Below, in pieces: positions 19,201 through 29,614 of a stretch of DNA of 58,904 nucleotides. The notes beneath the pieces are model-generated. The model made no database searches, had not been told where the DNA came from, and was given only the letters and a program-made list of their open reading frames with translations. This stretch comes from Hydrogenophaga sp. GTDB taxonomy: Bacteria; Pseudomonadota; Gammaproteobacteria; Burkholderiales; Burkholderiaceae_C. The stretch is taken from assembly GCA_016741995.1 (NCBI GenBank), contig JACVCO010000021.1, positions 1 to 58,904 on the forward strand, in the 5' to 3' direction. The position numbers were made by a program, and so were the translations under genes. Each line of letters opens with the position of its first letter. Positions within the stretch are counted from its first letter, which is position 1.

Positions 19201-19716
19201 GCCGCGCGCGGCATCGAGCTCACGCTGCGCAGCGCGCTCGAACCCTGGCACGTGATGGGTGAAGAAGGCGCACCGGGCGGCACCGTGCGCTACGTGGACT
19301 CGTCGCTGGAGCGGCTGGAGGTGCACGTGCGCGGCTGGACCGACAAGCGCCACGCGATCACCTGCAACGGCCGCGTGCTGCCGTTGCACAACACCGGCGT
19401 GGCCGGCGAATACGTGGCCGGCGTGCGCTACAAGGCCTGGGCGCCGCCCTCGGCGCTGCACCCCGGCATCGGCACGCACGCGCCGCTCACCTTCGACATC
19501 GTCGACACCTGGATGGAGCGCTCGCTCGGCGGCTGCCAGTACCACGTGTCGCACCCCGGCGGGCGCAACTACGACAGCTTCCCCATCAACGCCTTCGAGG
19601 CCGAAAGCCGCCGCCTGGCGCGCTTCTTCCAGATGGGCCACACCCCGGGCCGGTTGCAGGTGCGCCACGAAGCCGTCAACCGTGAATTCCCCTGCACGCT
19701 GGACATGAGGGCGTGA
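16279..19716 (+). CDS. Transglutaminase-like protein with C-terminal DUF2126 domain
   Basis: A 1145-aa cytoplasmic protein; no signal peptide or membrane segment is seen. The N-terminal Bact_transglu_N region starts [20 protein letters not shown]. The transglutaminase core carries Cys180 ([15 protein letters not shown]), His229 (DLHAWCEVF) and Asp245 (IGLDPTSG). From about residue 310 a long DUF2126 domain follows ([77 protein letters not shown]). A low-complexity insert lies near residues 575-640. The chemistry of DUF2126 is unknown; the domain has glutamine-synthetase-like features in published predictions. The start is the first Met of the conserved N-terminus. Confidence 0.92.
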   Translation: [1145 protein letters not shown]

Positions 19717-19737
19717 TGACAGCCCTGGGCGCGCGGG

Positions 19738-19743
19738 CAGAAT
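19738..19743 (+). promoter_or_regulatory. Candidate -10 box (CAGAAT) at the start of the ATP-grasp/alpha-E fusion gene
   Basis: CAGAAT at 19738-19743 followed by GCGGCCC and then GTG (19751) mirrors the arrangement at phnC, where TCTAAT, GCGGCCC and ATG follow one another. It suggests that the true start of this gene may be GTG 19751 rather than ATG 19742. Confidence 0.35.
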
Positions 19744-22339
19744 GCGGCCCGTGAACCACGATCCCGGCGACTCGCTCTTCGACGCCCTCACGCCCACCCA
19801 GCCGGGCGCGTGGGCCTTGTCGCTCGCGGTGCCCGCCGACAGCGGCCACCTCGACGAACTGCGCGGCAATGGCCCGCACGGCCTGGCCCCGGCCTGGGCC
19901 GATTTCTTCGACCACATCGGCCAGGAAGGCCTGACCGACCTGAACCGCCGCGCCGAGAACCTGCAGCGCCAGATCCGCGACAACGGCGTCACCTACAACG
20001 TCTATGCCGATGCCGGTGGCCTGCAACGGCCCTGGGCACTCGATCTCTTCCCCACCATCGTCAGCCCGCAGGACTGGGCGCAGATCGAAGCCGGCGTGCA
20101 GCAGCGCGCGCGCCTGCTCAACGCGGTGATGGCCGACCTGTACGGCGAACGCGAACTGCTCAAGCGTGCCCTGCTGCCCGCCGCGCTGGTGCAGGGCCAC
20201 CCGGGCTACCTGCGCACCCTGCAAGGCGTGCGCCCGCCGGGCGACACCTGGCTGCACATCGTGGGCTTCGACCTCGCCCACGGCCCCGACGGCCGCTGGT
20301 GGGTGGTGGGTCAGCGCACGCAGGCGCCATCGGGCCTGGGCTACCTGCTCGAAAACCGCATCGCCATCAGCCGCCAGTTCCCCAAGGCCTTCGCCGGCAT
20401 GCGCGTGCAGCGCCTGGCCGCGAGCTACCGCGCGCTCATGAACGGCATCAAGGCGATGTCGCCCGAGGGCGTGAACGCGCGCATCGCGCTGCTCACGCCC
20501 GGCCCGTACAACGAAACCTACTTCGAGCACGCCTACCTGGCGCGCTACCTCGGCCTCACGCTGGTGGAGGGCAACGACCTCACCGTGCGCGACCAGCGCG
20601 TGTTCCTCAAGACGCTCGGCGGCCTGGAACCCGTGCACGCGCTCATCAAGCGCCTGGACGACGAGTGGCTGGACCCGCTGGAGCTGCGCCCCGACTCCAC
20701 GCTCGGCGTGCCCGGCCTGCTGCAGGCGCTGCGCGCGGGCAACCTGGTGCTGGCCAACGCACCCGGCTCGGCCCCGCTCGAATCGAGCGCGCTGCTGGGC
20801 TTCCTGCCCGCCATCAGCGAACACCTGCTCGGCGAACCGCTGGCCATGCCTTCGCTGGCCACCTGGTGGTGCGGCGAAGACGCGGCCCTGCGCAGCGTGC
20901 TGCCGCTGCTCAAGGGCGGCGTGATCAAGCCCACCTACCCGCGCTCGGGGCTGGAAACCGCCATCGGCCAGGCGCTGAGCCCGCGCGAGCTGGACGAATG
21001 GTCCGGCCGCATGGCGCGCCGCCCCGAGGACTACACCGTGCAATCGTGGCTGCCGCTGTCGCAGACGCCCACCTGGGCGGGCGAGCGCATCCTGCCGCGC
21101 TCGACCATGCTGCGCGTGTTCGCGCTGGCCGACGGTGCCGGCTCCTGGCGCGTGCTCCCCGGCGGCCTGGTGCGGCTGGCGCCGCGCGGCCAGCTGGTGG
21201 CGGCCATGCAGCGCGGCGGCAGCAGCGCCGATTGCTGGGTGCTCACCAACGGCCCGGTCGACCACACCAGCCTGCTGGCCAGCCAGCCCAGCTCGCTCGC
21301 CATCGCGCAGCAGAAGCAGCCCGTGACCAGCCGCGCCGCCGAGAACCTGTTCTGGCTCGGCCGCTACACCGAACGCGCGGAAAACACCGTGCGCCTCGCG
21401 CAGATCGTGCTCGACCAGCTCGACGGCGAAGAACCCGGCACGCACGCGCTGCTGGCCTGGCTCTCGGCCGTGGCCGGCGAAAGTGCGCTGGTGCTGCCCG
21501 ACACGCCCGAAGCCACGCAGTCGTCGCGCGTGTTCGCGCGCAGCCTCATGGCCAACCTGGCGCCCCGCCCTGGCGACCCTCAGGCCGCCAACTCGTTCAG
21601 CGTGGGCTTCAACCTGGCTGCGCTCAAGCAGGCCGCGGCCCAGGTGCGCGAGCGGCTCTCGCGCGAGCACTGGAACCTGATCGAAGGCACGCACGAGCGC
21701 TTTTCGAACGCCGCCGCGCAACTGGCCGACGAGGCCGAGTTCGCCACCGGCGAAGCGCAGACCATGCTGCAGGACGCCAGCGAAATGCTCGCCGCCATCA
21801 CCGGCTCGCAGACCGACCGCATGGTGCGCGACGACGGCTGGCGGCTGCTGTCCATCGGGCGCCACATCGAGCGCCTGGTCTCGCTCTCGCGCGCGCTCGC
21901 GCTGGGGCTGGAAACCGGCAGCGTGCACGAGCCCGGCGGCTTCGAGGCCATGGTCGCGCTGTTCGACTCCACCATCACCTTCCACGCCCAGTACCAGCAG
22001 CGGCGCGACATGGTCGCGCTGATCGACCTGCTGGTGCTCGACCGCGACAACCCGCGCTCGCTGGCCTGGGTGGTGCAGACCCTGCGCGCGCGCCTGGCCC
22101 GGCTCGGCCAGAGCGTGGCCCCGCGCGACGCCGAGCTGGCGCGCGGCCTGCCCGACCCGGCCGGCTGGTCGCTCACCGAGCTGAGCAACTGGCAGCGCGC
22201 GGCCGACGGCCGCCGCACCTGGGCCGCGCTGGCCAGCGTGCTGGACGACTGCGAGGCCGCGGCGGTGGACCTCTCCGACGCCATCACCCGGCTGCACTTC
22301 AGCCACGCCGACCGCCGCAGCCAGAGCCTGAGCACCTGA
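19742..22339 (+). CDS. Fusion of circularly permuted ATP-grasp (DUF404/DUF407) and alpha-E (DUF403) domains
   Basis: An 865-aa two-domain protein. Residues ~60-500 are the permuted ATP-grasp part (ALLTPGPYNETYFEHAYLAR, LEPVHALIKRLDDEWLDPLE). Residues ~530-860 are the alpha-E part, beginning TSRAAENLFWLGRYTERAEN. It is a fused counterpart of the separate genes at 11821-13263 and 10841-11806. The stretch matching the Gly-rich loop of the stand-alone enzyme reads GGVIKPTYPRSGLETAIGQA, so the nucleotide loop differs and the activity may too. It lies between two transglutaminase genes, 25 nt after the first and 11 nt before the second. An in-frame GTG at 19751 may be the real start, since a CAGAAT box lies 7 nt before it. 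Confidence 0.92.
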   Translation: MRPVNHDPGDSLFDALTPTQPGAWALSLAVPADSGHLDELRGNGPHGLAPAWADFFDHIGQEGLTDLNRRAENLQRQIRDNGVTYNVYADAGGLQRPWALDLFPTIVSPQDWAQIEAGVQQRARLLNAVMADLYGERELLKRALLPAALVQGHPGYLRTLQGVRPPGDTWLHIVGFDLAHGPDGRWWVVGQRTQAPSGLGYLLENRIAISRQFPKAFAGMRVQRLAASYRALMNGIKAMSPEGVNARIALLTPGPYNETYFEHAYLARYLGLTLVEGNDLTVRDQRVFLKTLGGLEPVHALIKRLDDEWLDPLELRPDSTLGVPGLLQALRAGNLVLANAPGSAPLESSALLGFLPAISEHLLGEPLAMPSLATWWCGEDAALRSVLPLLKGGVIKPTYPRSGLETAIGQALSPRELDEWSGRMARRPEDYTVQSWLPLSQTPTWAGERILPRSTMLRVFALADGAGSWRVLPGGLVRLAPRGQLVAAMQRGGSSADCWVLTNGPVDHTSLLASQPSSLAIAQQKQPVTSRAAENLFWLGRYTERAENTVRLAQIVLDQLDGEEPGTHALLAWLSAVAGESALVLPDTPEATQSSRVFARSLMANLAPRPGDPQAANSFSVGFNLAALKQAAAQVRERLSREHWNLIEGTHERFSNAAAQLADEAEFATGEAQTMLQDASEMLAAITGSQTDRMVRDDGWRLLSIGRHIERLVSLSRALALGLETGSVHEPGGFEAMVALFDSTITFHAQYQQRRDMVALIDLLVLDRDNPRSLAWVVQTLRARLARLGQSVAPRDAELARGLPDPAGWSLTELSNWQRAADGRRTWAALASVLDDCEAAAVDLSDAITRLHFSHADRRSQSLST

Positions 22340-22350
22340 GGCCGCCCGCC

Positions 22351-23316
22351 ATGGAACTGCGCGTTCGCCACCGCACCACCTACCACTACCAGAGCCCGGT
22401 GGACATGGCGCAGCACATGCTGCACCTCTCGCCGCGCGACACCCCCACGCAGCGGGTGCGCGCGCACCACCTGGTCATCGATCCCCCGCCGGCCGCCACG
22501 CACCAGACCGGTGACGCCTTCGGCAACCAGCGCACCTTTTTCGCCCAGCAGGCGCCGCACGACACGCTGAGCGTGCTGGCCGACAGCACCGTGCAGACCC
22601 AGGCGCCCCAGCCCCTGCCCGAGGGCGCACCGTGGCGGGGCATGACCTGGGAGCGCGTGCGCGAACACTTCCGCTACCGCGTCAACGCGCCCTACGAGCC
22701 CGCGGCCGGCTTCGTGTTCGCCTCGCCCCTGGTGCCGCGCGACGACGCCTTCAGCGACTGGGCCCGCCCCGCCTTCGAAGCCGGCACGCCGCTGTTGCAG
22801 GCGGCGCGCGCGCTCATGGAACGCATCCACAGCGAACTGGTGTACGAGACCGCGAGCACCGAGGTCAACACCCCACCGCTCGACGCACTGGCGCAAGGCA
22901 AAGGCGTGTGCCAGGACTTCGCCCACATCATGATCGGCTGCCTGCGCAGCCTGGGCCTGCCCGCGCGCTACGTGAGCGGCTACCTGCTCACCCAGCCGCC
23001 ACCGGGCCGCCCACGCCTCATCGGCGCCGACGCCTCGCACGCCTGGGTGTCCGTCTACGTGCCGGGCAGCGAGGAGCAGGAAGGCCAGTGGTTCGACTTC
23101 GATCCCACCAACAACCGCTGCGGCTGGGGCAGCCCGGGCGAGGACTACGTGACGCTGGCGATCGGCCGCGACTTCAGCGATGTGTCGCCCATGCGCGGCG
23201 TCATACAAGGCGGTGCACAGCACAAGCTGGACGTGGCCGTGACGGTGGCACCGCCCGCCGAACTCGAAGGCCGCGAGCTCGATACACCGGCACCGAAAAA
23301 CCCGTCGATAGAATGA
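22351..23316 (+). CDS. Transglutaminase-like family protein (putative cysteine protease/transamidase)
   Basis: A 321-aa cytoplasmic protein with the Bact_transglu_N region (MELRVRHRTTYHYQSPVDMA) followed by the transglutaminase core. The triad is Cys187 in GKGVCQDFAHIMIG, His230 in DASHAWVSVYV and Asp251 in WFDFDPTNNRCGW. The family can act as a peptidase or an amide-forming enzyme; no substrate is known. It starts 11 nt after the ATP-grasp/alpha-E fusion, so the three genes from 16279 form one operon. The C-terminal tail after residue ~285 is variable. Confidence 0.92.
   Translation: MELRVRHRTTYHYQSPVDMAQHMLHLSPRDTPTQRVRAHHLVIDPPPAATHQTGDAFGNQRTFFAQQAPHDTLSVLADSTVQTQAPQPLPEGAPWRGMTWERVREHFRYRVNAPYEPAAGFVFASPLVPRDDAFSDWARPAFEAGTPLLQAARALMERIHSELVYETASTEVNTPPLDALAQGKGVCQDFAHIMIGCLRSLGLPARYVSGYLLTQPPPGRPRLIGADASHAWVSVYVPGSEEQEGQWFDFDPTNNRCGWGSPGEDYVTLAIGRDFSDVSPMRGVIQGGAQHKLDVAVTVAPPAELEGRELDTPAPKNPSIE
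23309..23314 (+). promoter_or_regulatory. Candidate -10 box (TAGAAT) for the RidA-like gene
   Basis: TAGAAT at 23309-23314 overlaps the stop of the preceding transglutaminase gene. It lies 36 nt before the RidA-like ATG, which also has a clear AGGAG site, so this gene may have its own promoter with an ordinary leader. Confidence 0.35.
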
Positions 23317-23350
23317 GCCGCTCTTTCAAGACGACCTTCAGGAGCGATCG

Positions 23351-23818
23351 ATGAGTGCACTCGCCAGGCTCAAGCAACTGGGCATCACCCTGCCCCCCGT
23401 GTCCACCCCCGCCGCGGCCTACGTGCCCTTCGTGCAGACCGGCAATCTGGTCTTCATCAGCGGCAACATCGCCCGCAAGGACGGCAAGGCCTGGGTCGGC
23501 CAGCTCGGCCTGACGATGGAGACCGACGAAGGCAAGGAAGCCGCGCGTTCCATCGCCATCGCGCTCATGGGCACGCTGCAGGCCGCCTGCCAGGCCTCGG
23601 GCAAGACGCTCGACGACGTGAAACGCATCGTGAAGGTGCTCAGCCTGGTCAACAGCACGGCCACCTACACCGAGCAGCACCTCGTCACCAACGGCTGCAG
23701 CGAGCTGCTGGGCGAGGTGTTCGGCGACGCCGGCCAGCACGCGCGCAGCGCCTTCGGTGTAGCGCAGTTGCCCATGGGGGCCTGCGTCGAGATCGAGCTG
23801 ATCGCCGAGCTGGCGTAA
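23351..23818 (+). CDS. RidA/YjgF-family protein
   Basis: A 155-aa member of the RidA (YjgF/YER057c/UK114) superfamily: FISGNIARKDGKAWVGQLG, LGLTMETDEGKEAARSIAIA, then KVLSLVNSTATYTEQHLVTN and ARSAFGVAQLPMGACVEIEL. Canonical RidA deaminates reactive enamine/imine intermediates made by PLP enzymes. This longer subgroup lacks the usual C-terminal IEAIA arrangement, ending IELIAELA after GACVEIEL, so the exact activity is uncertain. An AGGAG site lies 6 nt before the ATG. The gene is convergent with the small membrane protein gene, 7 nt away. Confidence 0.88.
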   Translation: MSALARLKQLGITLPPVSTPAAAYVPFVQTGNLVFISGNIARKDGKAWVGQLGLTMETDEGKEAARSIAIALMGTLQAACQASGKTLDDVKRIVKVLSLVNSTATYTEQHLVTNGCSELLGEVFGDAGQHARSAFGVAQLPMGACVEIELIAELA

Positions 23819-23825
23819 GCCCTGC

Positions 23826-24011
23826 TCAGCGCTGGCGGCGCTGGTTCGCGCGCCGCACCTGGCGGCTCTGGGTGGCTTCGGCCACCGCCTTCTCGCGATC
23901 CGCGCGCTTGCGGGCGAAATACCGCGTCGCGTAACGGGACACCACAAACGCCAGCACCCCGACCGCGACCGCGATCACCACGCCGGTGACATCGCCAGAT
24001 TCCATGTTCAT
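23826..24011 (-). CDS. Small single-pass membrane protein of unknown function
   Basis: A 61-aa protein: MNMESGDVTGVVIAVAVGVL begins it, with one transmembrane helix (about residues 9-27) followed by a strongly basic tail (KRADREKAVAEATQSRQVRR and more). The ATG at 24011 overlaps the alkX stop (ATGA), which argues that it is a real, translationally coupled gene at the end of the parE-parC-alkX operon. The basic tail would face the cytoplasm and could touch nucleic acid or phospholipid; this is speculation. No family recognised. Confidence 0.6.
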   Translation of the reverse strand: MNMESGDVTGVVIAVAVGVLAFVVSRYATRYFARKRADREKAVAEATQSRQVRRANQRRQR

Positions 24012-25138
24012 TGCTCCCGGGGCTCGCCCGCGGCGCGCCCGTAACCCGATAGAAATGTTTCGAAGCGGGCCAGCGCTTCGTCGAGCGCGCGCTTGAACGC
24101 GGCGTCGCGCGGCGCCTTGCCCGCGATGAAGCCCGGCGCGTACACCAGGCGCCCACGCTCCAGGCGCAGGTTCGCCCAGCCCAGCATCTGTTCGCCCCAC
24201 AGCAGGGGCAGCGCGTAGTGGCCCATGGTGCGGCGCGGGGCGGGCACGTAGGCCTCGAAGCGGTAGGCCCAGCCCCACAGCATCTCGAAACGGCGGCGGT
24301 CCCAGACCACCGGGTCGAAAGGCGCGAGCAAGCGCACGGCTTCATCGGGCTGGTGGCGGCGCGAGGCGGGGTTCTCGTCCGCCGGCCAGAACCAGGCGGT
24401 GCCGTCGACCACGGCGTGGCCGTAGCGCGTGCGCGCGGCCTTCACCACCGCGCGGGTTTCGGCCGCCAGGTGCGGCGCGCCGTAGCGCAGCAGCGTGACG
24501 AGGTAGCCCAGGCTGGGCGCGGGCAGCGGCGCGTAGAGGTTCACGATGGTGTCGACCAGGGCTTCGGCGCGGGCCTGGCGCGCGGCGGGGCTGTCGTCCT
24601 GCGCGGCGTGGGCCATGGCCTCGTAGAGGCGCGTGCCCGCCTCGCGCCGGCGCACGCGCAACCAGCCGTGGTGGTGCATGTGGTCCAGCAGGCGCGTGCT
24701 GGCGTTGAGATCGCCGCCCCAGTAGCCGGCCACGCGGCCGTGGTGGGCGAAGGCCTCGCCCACGTCGCGCGGGTGCGCGATGCCGCGCTCGCGCACGAAG
24801 GCCAGCACCTCCTGCGCGCGGCGGGTGGTGGCGGCGTCCCAAGGCTGGCGCAGCGTGCGCGGGTGCAGCAGCGCGAGCATGTCGCGCGGCACGAAGCCGT
24901 AGTTGACGAAGGCGTCCTCCTCCAGCCCGAGCCGCTCGTAGCGGCGCTCCAGGTCGCCCGCGCGGTAGTCGCGCACGCGGTGGTGAAGAATCAGGTCTTG
25001 CGCGCGCGCCGGGGCGCGCATCGGGTCGGCCTGCACGAAGCCGAGGCGGCGCACCGCGGCCGGCAGCGTCTGCGGCTTGAACAGGCTGCGCGCGATCGCG
25101 TAGCGGCGCAGCGCGTCGAGCGTGAGCGCGGCCGCCAT
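24008..25138 (-). CDS. Winged-helix DNA glycosylase, AlkX/YcaQ family (HTH_42)
   Basis: A 376-aa protein of the HTH_42 superfamily. The catalytic signature is present near the N-terminus: Q36 and D38 in LGFVQADPMRAPARAQDLIL, the Q-x-D form typical of E. coli AlkX (YcaQ), which unhooks interstrand crosslinks, rather than the Q-x-Q form of AlkZ. Other landmarks are FVNYGFVPRDMLALLHPRT, LLAPFDPVVWDRRRFEMLWG and RRTMGHYALPLLWGEQMLGW. The gene begins 4 nt after the parC stop, so it is transcribed with the topoisomerase IV genes, which fits a DNA-maintenance role. Start: first Met of MAAALTLDALRRYAIARSLF. Confidence 0.85.
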   Translation of the reverse strand: MAAALTLDALRRYAIARSLFKPQTLPAAVRRLGFVQADPMRAPARAQDLILHHRVRDYRAGDLERRYERLGLEEDAFVNYGFVPRDMLALLHPRTLRQPWDAATTRRAQEVLAFVRERGIAHPRDVGEAFAHHGRVAGYWGGDLNASTRLLDHMHHHGWLRVRRREAGTRLYEAMAHAAQDDSPAARQARAEALVDTIVNLYAPLPAPSLGYLVTLLRYGAPHLAAETRAVVKAARTRYGHAVVDGTAWFWPADENPASRRHQPDEAVRLLAPFDPVVWDRRRFEMLWGWAYRFEAYVPAPRRTMGHYALPLLWGEQMLGWANLRLERGRLVYAPGFIAGKAPRDAAFKRALDEALARFETFLSGYGRAAGEPREQ

Positions 25139-25142
25139 GCGC

Positions 25143-27493
25143 TTACTCCACGCGCGTCACGCGGTTCGGCTTGAAGCCCAGGTCCGCCGCCTTGCCCTTG
25201 CGACCGCGGCCGGCCTTGGCGTTGTTCAGGCTGCGGATCTCCAGCGTCTCGTCGCGCTCCTTGCCGCCGCGCCCGATGCCTTCGATCTTCACGCTGCGCG
25301 TGTAGGCCGCGGCACCGGCCAGCGTGTCCTTGGGCTCCAGGTCGATGAGCATCAGGCCTCGGCCGCCCTTGTCCATCTGCTTGAGCTCGGTGATCTCGAA
25401 CGTGAGAATGCGGCCGCCCGTGGACGCGCAGCACACGTGCGTGGCCGGCACCAGCGGCTGCGTGCCGGACGTGAAGGCCGCGTGCGACGGCGCGCAAGGC
25501 ACTTCGCCTTCGCCCAGGCTGAGGAAGGTCTTGCCACCCTTCTGGCGCGAGACCATGGCTTCCACCGTGGCGATGAAGCCGTAGCCACCGCTGCTGGCGA
25601 TCAGCAACGCCGCGTTGGCGGGGCCGGCGAAGTAGTGCAGCGGCTGCGTGCCGCTTTCCAGGTCGATCAACGTGGTGACGGGTTGGCCGTCGCCGCGCGC
25701 GCCGGGCAGGCTGGCCACCGGCACCGAGTACACGCGGCCGTTGCTGCCGATGACGATCAGCGTGTCCACCGTGCGGCATTCAAAGGTGCCGTACAGGCCG
25801 TCACCGGCCTTGAAGGCGAACGCGGAAGCCTCGTGGCCGTGGCCGGTGCGCGCGCGCACCCAGCCCTTGCTCGACACCACCACCGTCACGGGTTCGTCCA
25901 CCACCTTGATCTCGGCCACGGCCTTCTTCTCGGCCTGGATCAGCGTGCGGCGCTCATCCGCAAAAACCTTGGCGTCGGCCTCGATCTCTTTCACCATCAG
26001 GCGCTTGAGGCTCGCGGGATTGGCCAGGATGTCTTCGAGCTTGCCCTGCTCTTCGCGCAGCTCCTTCAGTTCCTGCTCGATCTTGATCGCCTCCAGCCGC
26101 GCAAGCTGGCGCAGGCGGATCTCGAGGATGTCTTCGGCCTGGCGGTCGCTCAGGCGGAAGGCCTCGATCAGCGCGGGCTTGGGCTCGTCGCTGTGGCGGA
26201 TGATGCGGATCACCTCGTCGATGTTGAGCAGGACGAGCTGCCGGCCTTCGAGGATGTGGATGCGGTCCAGCACCTTGTTCAGGCGGTGCTGCGAGCGGCG
26301 CGTGATGGTGGTCTGACGGAATTCGATCCACTCCACCAGCATCTGCCGCAGCGATTTCTGCACCGGCCGGCCGTCGATGCCGATGACCGTGAGGTTGATC
26401 GGCGCGGACGTTTCCAGGCTGGTGTGCGCCAGCAGTTGCGTGATGAGCTCCTGCTGTTCGATGCGGCTGCTCTTGGGCTCGAACACCAGGCGCACCGGCG
26501 CGTCCTTGCTGGACTCGTCGCGCACGCCGTCGAGCACCGCGAGGATGCTGGCCTTGAGCTGGTTCTGCTCCTGCGTGAGCGCTTTCTTGCCGGTTTTCAC
26601 CTTCGGGTTGGTGAGCTCCTCGATCTCCTCGAGCACCTTCTGCGAGCTGGTGCCCGGCGGCAGTTCGGTCACCACCAGCTGCCACTGGCCACGCGCCAGG
26701 TCTTCGATCTTCCAGCGCGCGCGCACCTTCAAGCTGCCGCGGCCGGTGCGATAGGCGTCGGCGATGTCCGAGGCCGGGCTGATGATCTGGCCGCCGCCCG
26801 GGTAGTCGGGGCCGGGGACGATCGCCAGCAGTTCGTCGTCGCCCAGCTTGGGCGTCTTGATCAGCGCCACGCAGGCGTCGGCCACTTCGCGCAGGTTGTG
26901 GCTGGGCACCTCGGTGGCCAGGCCCACCGCAATGCCGCTGGCGCCGTTGAGCAGGTTGAAGGGCAGACGCGCGGGCAGTTGCTTCGGCTCGGTGGTGGAG
27001 CCGTCGTAGTTGGCCACGAAGTCCACCGTGCCCTGGTCGATCTCGTCGAGCAGCAGGGTGCTGATCTTCGCGAGCCGCGCCTCGGTGTAGCGCATGGCCG
27101 CCGCGCCGTCGCCGTCGCGCGAGCCGAAGTTGCCCTGGCCATCGATCAGCGGATAGCGCTGCGCGAAATCCTGCGCCATGCGCACCAGCGCGTCGTAGGC
27201 GGCCTGATCGCCGTGCGGGTGGAAACGGCCGAGCACGTCACCCACCACGCGCGCGCTCTTCACCGGGCGCGCCGCCGTGTTGTTGTTGGGGCCGCCAAAG
27301 CTCAGGCCCATGCGGTCCATGCTGTAGAGGATGCGCCGCTGCACCGGCTTCTGGCCGTCGCACACGTCGGGCAGCGCCCGACCCTTCACAACGGAGAGGG
27401 CGTATTCAAGGTAGGCGCGCTGGGCGTAGCCAGCCAGGCTGTCGTCGGGCTCGGCCGTGGCCAGGGGCAGTTCGGGGTTGGTCTCGTCGGTCA

Positions 27494-27494
<1 letters not shown>
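25143..27494 (-). CDS. parC: DNA topoisomerase IV subunit A
   Basis: A 783-aa type IIA topoisomerase subunit that cleaves and rejoins DNA to decatenate chromosomes. Features in order: [20 protein letters not shown] near residue 42, [20 protein letters not shown] in the quinolone-interaction region, catalytic Tyr136 in [12 protein letters not shown], then the tower and coiled-coil regions and a C-terminal beta-propeller of ParC rather than GyrA type (no GyrA box seen). The residue at the E. coli Ser80 position is Gln97. The start codon overlaps the parE stop by one base (TGATG). Confidence 0.96.
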
Positions 27495-29461
<1,967 letters not shown>

Positions 29462-29469
29462 GGGCGCGG

Positions 29470-29475
29470 ATTGTA
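29470..29475 (-). promoter_or_regulatory. Candidate -10 box (TACAAT) for the parE operon
   Basis: TACAAT on the minus strand lies only 8 nt before the parE ATG, placing the predicted start of transcription at or next to the start codon. No ribosome binding site fits in between. The rest of the 153-nt gap to the divergent MFS gene shows little beyond a CGATGCATCG palindrome at 29520-29529. Confidence 0.5.
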
Positions 29476-29602
29476 GGCCTGCGCGGCCAAAACCACTGGA
29501 TGAATTCACAGCCCCACATCGATGCATCGCGCGCAACAAAAGCGTGCCCAAATTTCAAGGGTGCAATCCGATCGCACGCACGCCACCGCGGCGGGCCTTG
29601 GG

Positions 29603-29608
29603 CACAAT
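29603..29608 (+). promoter_or_regulatory. Candidate -10 box (CACAAT) for the MFS gene
   Basis: CACAAT followed by CCGCGG and the ATG at 29615. The 6-nt spacing and lack of a ribosome binding site suggest a leaderless message, as at parE on the other strand. Confidence 0.45.
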
Positions 29609-29614
29609 CCGCGG

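Noticed and set aside
16183..19992. A 1269-codon open frame antisense to the transglutaminase-DUF2126 gene
   Set aside because: It has the His/Val/Arg-rich composition typical of antisense frames of GC-rich genes and no recognisable domain, while the plus strand encodes clear motifs.
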